Below are positions 61,159 to 64,000 of a DNA stretch of 64,000 nt, in pieces (within the stretch, counting starts at the first letter, position 1; each line of letters begins with the position of its first letter). Made by a program: the position numbers and the translations under genes. Source of the DNA: Methylorubrum rhodinum (GTDB taxonomy: Bacteria > Pseudomonadota > Alphaproteobacteria > Rhizobiales > Beijerinckiaceae); assembly GCF_014199935.1 (NCBI RefSeq), contig NZ_JACHOP010000024.1, forward strand, positions 22,078 through 86,077, written 5' to 3'. The notes below the pieces were generated by a model. The model had not been told where the DNA came from and made no database searches. It worked only from the letters and a program-made list of their open reading frames with translations.

Positions 61159-61818
61159 TCAGCCCTTCCGCGCCCGCTTCGGCCACGGTCCCTCCGGGAC
61201 CGGCGGCGGCACGATCCAGTTGGTGGGGCCGGCGCGGAAGGTCTCGGGCATGGCGAGCCCGCCTTTCCGGCCGTGGAGCCAGAGGAAGACCCGCAGGGCC
61301 AGCCATGCATCCTCCAGCGCCCCGTGGCGCGCCCCGCCGCGGCGGGCGCCGATCCGGGCGCAGACGGCATCGAGCGACGAGGAGCCCGGATGGCCCCGGT
61401 CGCGGTAGGTCTGCATGGTGCAGAAGGTTCGGCCCGAGAGCGGCGGCAGGCCGCATTTGCCGAATTCCTGCCCCACGAAGCGCAGATCGAACGCCGCGTT
61501 GTGGGCCACCACCAGCGGCGCGCGGTGGAGGAAGGCGTGGATCGCCGCCGCGTGCGCCGCGAACAGGTCCTGATGGCGCAGGTCCCAATCGGAATAGCCG
61601 TGCACCGCCGCGGCATTCGGATGGCAATCCCGCCGCGGATCGAAGGCGAGGTGGATGTGGTCCAGCGCCGGCGCACCCGACGACAGGCTCGCGGTGTCGA
61701 GATGGATCGCGGCGAGCGTCACGATCCGGTCGGCGGCGCCGAGCCCCGTCGTCTCGACATCGACGAACACGACCTCCGGCGGCAAGACCTCCGGCGGCAA
61801 GACCTGCGCTGCGGCCAC
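61159..61818 (-). CDS. DEDDh 3'-5' exonuclease (DnaQ-like)
   Basis: 219 aa. Exo I is VVFVDVETTGLG (Asp20, Glu22), Exo II is LVVAHNAAFDLRFV and Exo III is RHGALEDAWLALRVF, giving the D-E-D-D set with the His of DEDDh. It probably acts in repair or RNA/DNA end processing. The N-terminus has a duplicated LPPEV from a 15-base tandem repeat. GTG start at 61818. It is 69 bases from the glmS stop, same strand. Confidence 0.9.
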   Translation of the reverse strand: MAAAQVLPPEVLPPEVVFVDVETTGLGAADRIVTLAAIHLDTASLSSGAPALDHIHLAFDPRRDCHPNAAAVHGYSDWDLRHQDLFAAHAAAIHAFLHRAPLVVAHNAAFDLRFVGQEFGKCGLPPLSGRTFCTMQTYRDRGHPGSSSLDAVCARIGARRGGARHGALEDAWLALRVFLWLHGRKGGLAMPETFRAGPTNWIVPPPVPEGPWPKRARKG

Positions 61819-61887
61819 GGCGATCCTCCGGCACGAACCGGGGAAGGTTAGCCGCGCCGCGTCGGACCCGGCAAGGTTCGGCCCGCG

Positions 61888-63714
61888 CTACTCCACCGTC
61901 ACGGACTTCGCGAGATTGCGCGGCTGGTCCACGTCCTTCCCCATGAAGACGGCGGTGTGGTAGGCGATGAGCTGCACCGGCACCGCGTAGACGATCGGGG
62001 CGACCACCGGGTCCACGTCCGGCATGGTGAGCGTCGCCAGCGTGTCGAGGCCGGCCGCCGCCGCGCCGCGGGCGTCGCCGACGAGGATGATCTTCCCGCC
62101 GCGCGCGGCGACCTCCTGCATGTTCGAGACCGTCTTCTCGAAGATCGCGTCGTGGGGGGCGATGACGATCACCGGCACGCTCTCGTCGATCAGCGCGATC
62201 GGACCGTGCTTGAGTTCGCCCGCCGCATACCCTTCGGCGTGGATGTAGCTGATTTCCTTGAGCTTCAGCGCGCCTTCCAGCGCCATCGGGTAGCTGGTGC
62301 CGCGGCCGAGATAGAGCACGTCGCGGGCCTTGGCGATCTCGCGGGCGAGCGTCTCGACCTGCGGCTCCATCGTGACCGATTCCGCCATCAGCCCCGGCAC
62401 GGTGATGAGGGCATCGACCAGCGCGCGCTCGCGGGCGGCGTCGATCGTGCCCCGCGCCCGCCCCGCCGCGATGGCGAGGCAGAGCAGCACGGTGAGCTGG
62501 CAGGAGAAGGCTTTCGTCGAGGCCACGCCGATCTCGGGGCCGGCCAGCGTCGGCATCACCGCGGAGGATTCCCGCGCGATGGTCGAGGTCGGCACGTTGA
62601 CGACGCTGAGCGTGTGCTGCCCCTGCGCCTTCGCGTAGCGGAGCGAGGCCAGCGTGTCGGCAGTCTCGCCCGATTGCGAGATGACCAGCGTCAGCCCGCC
62701 GGACTCCAGCGGCGGCTCGCGGTAGCGGGTCTCGGAGGCGACGTCGATCTCGACGGGGAGCCGGGCGATCGTCTCGAACCAGTACTTGGCGACGAGGCCC
62801 GCATAGAAGGCGGTGCCGCAGGCGGTGATCGACAGGCGCGAGAGCTTTGCGAACTCGAACGGCAGCGGGCCGGGGAGCGCGATGCGCCCACCCGCCATGT
62901 CGACGTAGTGGGCGAGCGTCCGGCCCACCACCTCCGGCTGCTCGTGGATCTCCTTCGCCATGAAGTGACGGTGGTTGCCCTTGTCGACGAGGAAGGCCTG
63001 GGTCGCGATGCGCTGGCGCGGGCGCTTCACGCTCCTGCCGTCGATGTCGCGGATCGCGGCGCCCTCGCGGGTCAGGATCGCCCAGTCGCCCTCTTCGAGA
63101 TAGGTGATCTCGTCGGTGAAGGGGGCGAGCGCGAGCGCGTCGGAGCCGAGATAGGTCTCGCCCCGGCCGAAGCCGATGGCGAGCGGCGCGCCGTGGCGGG
63201 CGCCGATCAAAAAATCCTCTTCCCCCGCGAACAGGAAACCCAGCGCGAAGGCGCCGCGCAGGCGCGGCAGCGCCGCGGCGACCGCCTCCACGGCCCCAAG
63301 GCCCTGCGCCATCAGGTGGTCGACGAGCCGGGCCACGACCTCGGTGTCGGTGTCGGACTCGAACCGGGCGCCGGACCCTTGCAGCTCTTCCTTCAGCTCG
63401 CGAAAATTTTCGATGATGCCGTTATGGACCACCGCCAGCCGCTCGGTGGCGTGCGGGTGGGCGTTGGTCTCATTGGGGCGCCCATGCGTCGCCCAGCGGG
63501 TGTGGCCGATCCCGATGGCGCCGGACAGCGGCGCCTGCGACAGCTTGGTCTGGAGGTTCGAGAGCTTGCCCTCGGCCCGCCGCCGCTCGAGCCGGCCCCG
63601 CTCCAGGGTGGCGATTCCGGCCGAATCGTAGCCGCGGTATTCGAGCCGCCGCAGCGCCTCGACCAGCCCATCCGCCACCGACTCGCGCCCGACGATGCCG
63701 ACGATTCCGCACAT
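61888..63714 (-). CDS. glmS: Glutamine-fructose-6-phosphate aminotransferase
   Basis: 608 aa, full length. It makes glucosamine-6-phosphate for peptidoglycan and lipid A. The N-terminus MCGIVGIVG supplies the nucleophile Cys after Met removal; GHTRWATHGRPNETNAHPH is the glutaminase motif. Two SIS domains follow (ITACGTAFYAGLVAKYWFET; VISQSGETADTLASLRYAKA), and it ends in NLAKSVTVE as usual. The open extension to 63849 is not conserved. No glmS ribozyme is expected or seen. glmU, its usual neighbour, would lie past the window edge if present. Confidence 0.97.
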   Translation of the reverse strand: MCGIVGIVGRESVADGLVEALRRLEYRGYDSAGIATLERGRLERRRAEGKLSNLQTKLSQAPLSGAIGIGHTRWATHGRPNETNAHPHATERLAVVHNGIIENFRELKEELQGSGARFESDTDTEVVARLVDHLMAQGLGAVEAVAAALPRLRGAFALGFLFAGEEDFLIGARHGAPLAIGFGRGETYLGSDALALAPFTDEITYLEEGDWAILTREGAAIRDIDGRSVKRPRQRIATQAFLVDKGNHRHFMAKEIHEQPEVVGRTLAHYVDMAGGRIALPGPLPFEFAKLSRLSITACGTAFYAGLVAKYWFETIARLPVEIDVASETRYREPPLESGGLTLVISQSGETADTLASLRYAKAQGQHTLSVVNVPTSTIARESSAVMPTLAGPEIGVASTKAFSCQLTVLLCLAIAAGRARGTIDAARERALVDALITVPGLMAESVTMEPQVETLAREIAKARDVLYLGRGTSYPMALEGALKLKEISYIHAEGYAAGELKHGPIALIDESVPVIVIAPHDAIFEKTVSNMQEVAARGGKIILVGDARGAAAAGLDTLATLTMPDVDPVVAPIVYAVPVQLIAYHTAVFMGKDVDQPRNLAKSVTVE

Positions 63715-63911
63715 GGTCCGATCCTCAACGCCGCCCGGCCGCACACACCGCATCCCGAAACGGGACGCCGCCCCGCTCCGCCATGCTGCACTGCAAGCGA
63801 CGGACCGGGACGTGCGAAACCGGGCTTGTACCGGATCGCGGCGGTACAAGGCCAGGGTTTGGATGGAGCTTTGCGACCAGGCGCCAGCCTCACCGTCAAA
63901 CCTCGGCCGTC

Positions 63912-63941
63912 ATTCCGGGGCCGCGCAGCGGAACCCGGAAT
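63912..63941. repeat. Short palindromic repeat upstream of glmS
   Basis: ATTCCGGG (63912-63919) and CCCGGAAT (63934-63941) enclose a second stem CCGC/GCGG (63921-63924 with 63928-63931). It resembles a common Rhizobiales intergenic palindrome. Nothing else is recognised between 63715 and the window edge. Confidence 0.6.
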
Positions 63942-64000
63942 CCATATGTGGACGGCCCCCTTCTCGCAAGGTTTGGAGCGGTGATCTGGTTGCGCTGACC

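Noticed and set aside
61888..63849. Possible glmS ribozyme or N-terminal extension of GlmS
   Set aside because: glmS ribozymes belong to Gram-positive lineages and no such core was seen. The nucleophile Cys must follow Met at 63714, so the extension cannot be translated as part of the active enzyme.

Overview
This window looks like chromosome from a high-GC alphaproteobacterium of the order Hyphomicrobiales, most likely Methylobacterium or Methylorubrum. The grounds are roughly 70% GC, an EcfG-type stress promoter, dispersed Rhizobiales-style palindromes, and housekeeping proteins typical of that group (ETF-ubiquinone oxidoreductase, Bpt, SdhE, Mfd, RecG, GlmS). The genus is inferred from memory of related proteins; no database was searched. 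I saw no rRNA, tRNA, CRISPR array, transposase or integrase.

Layout. 1-8.4 kb: a PAS sensor cut by the window edge, a PNPOx-like flavoprotein, cystathionine beta-lyase, a two-gene unit of a RelE-like small protein and a Shedu-type DUF4263 nuclease, an Rmf-like peptide, RarD, a P1-family peptidase and ETF-QO. 8.4-14.4 kb: an atypical uracil-DNA glycosylase, YpfJ metallopeptidase, a broken antitoxin-like gene, Bpt, then a long gene-free stretch leading into an AT-rich island with an orphan membrane coiled-coil protein. 14.4-20 kb: an overlapping four-gene envelope-glycosylation operon and an acyl-CoA synthetase. 20-30.3 kb: a TPR protein with near-identical 141-bp repeats, a WcbI/GSCFA pair, an ethylene-receptor-like histidine kinase separated from a single-domain response regulator by a 205-bp MITE-like element, a degenerate acyl-adenylate ligase, and small stress-type genes including a cold-shock protein. 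30.6-39 kb: mfd, sdhE and recG with palindromic repeats between them. 39-46 kb: a thermonuclease-like protein, an ECF42-type sigma factor with its DGPF partner, a GlcG/HbpS protein, an alpha/beta hydrolase, a GGDEF-EAL protein, and CsbD and DUF1328 stress proteins. 46-52.4 kb: an RluB-like pseudouridine synthase with a very long Arg/Gly-rich tail, RsmD, an operon of two exported oxidoreductases plus a nucleotide-type transporter, and a secreted HbpS-like protein. 52.7-64 kb: type II secretion minor pseudopilins, an RND pump and its adaptor, an isochorismatase-family hydrolase, a DEDDh exonuclease and GlmS.

The most notable items are the ethylene-receptor-like kinase, in which all seven residues I know to matter for ethylene binding in plant ETR1 are present at a constant offset, the compact Shedu-like operon, the AT-rich island, and the MITE-like element whose terminal repeat supplies the kinase stop codon.
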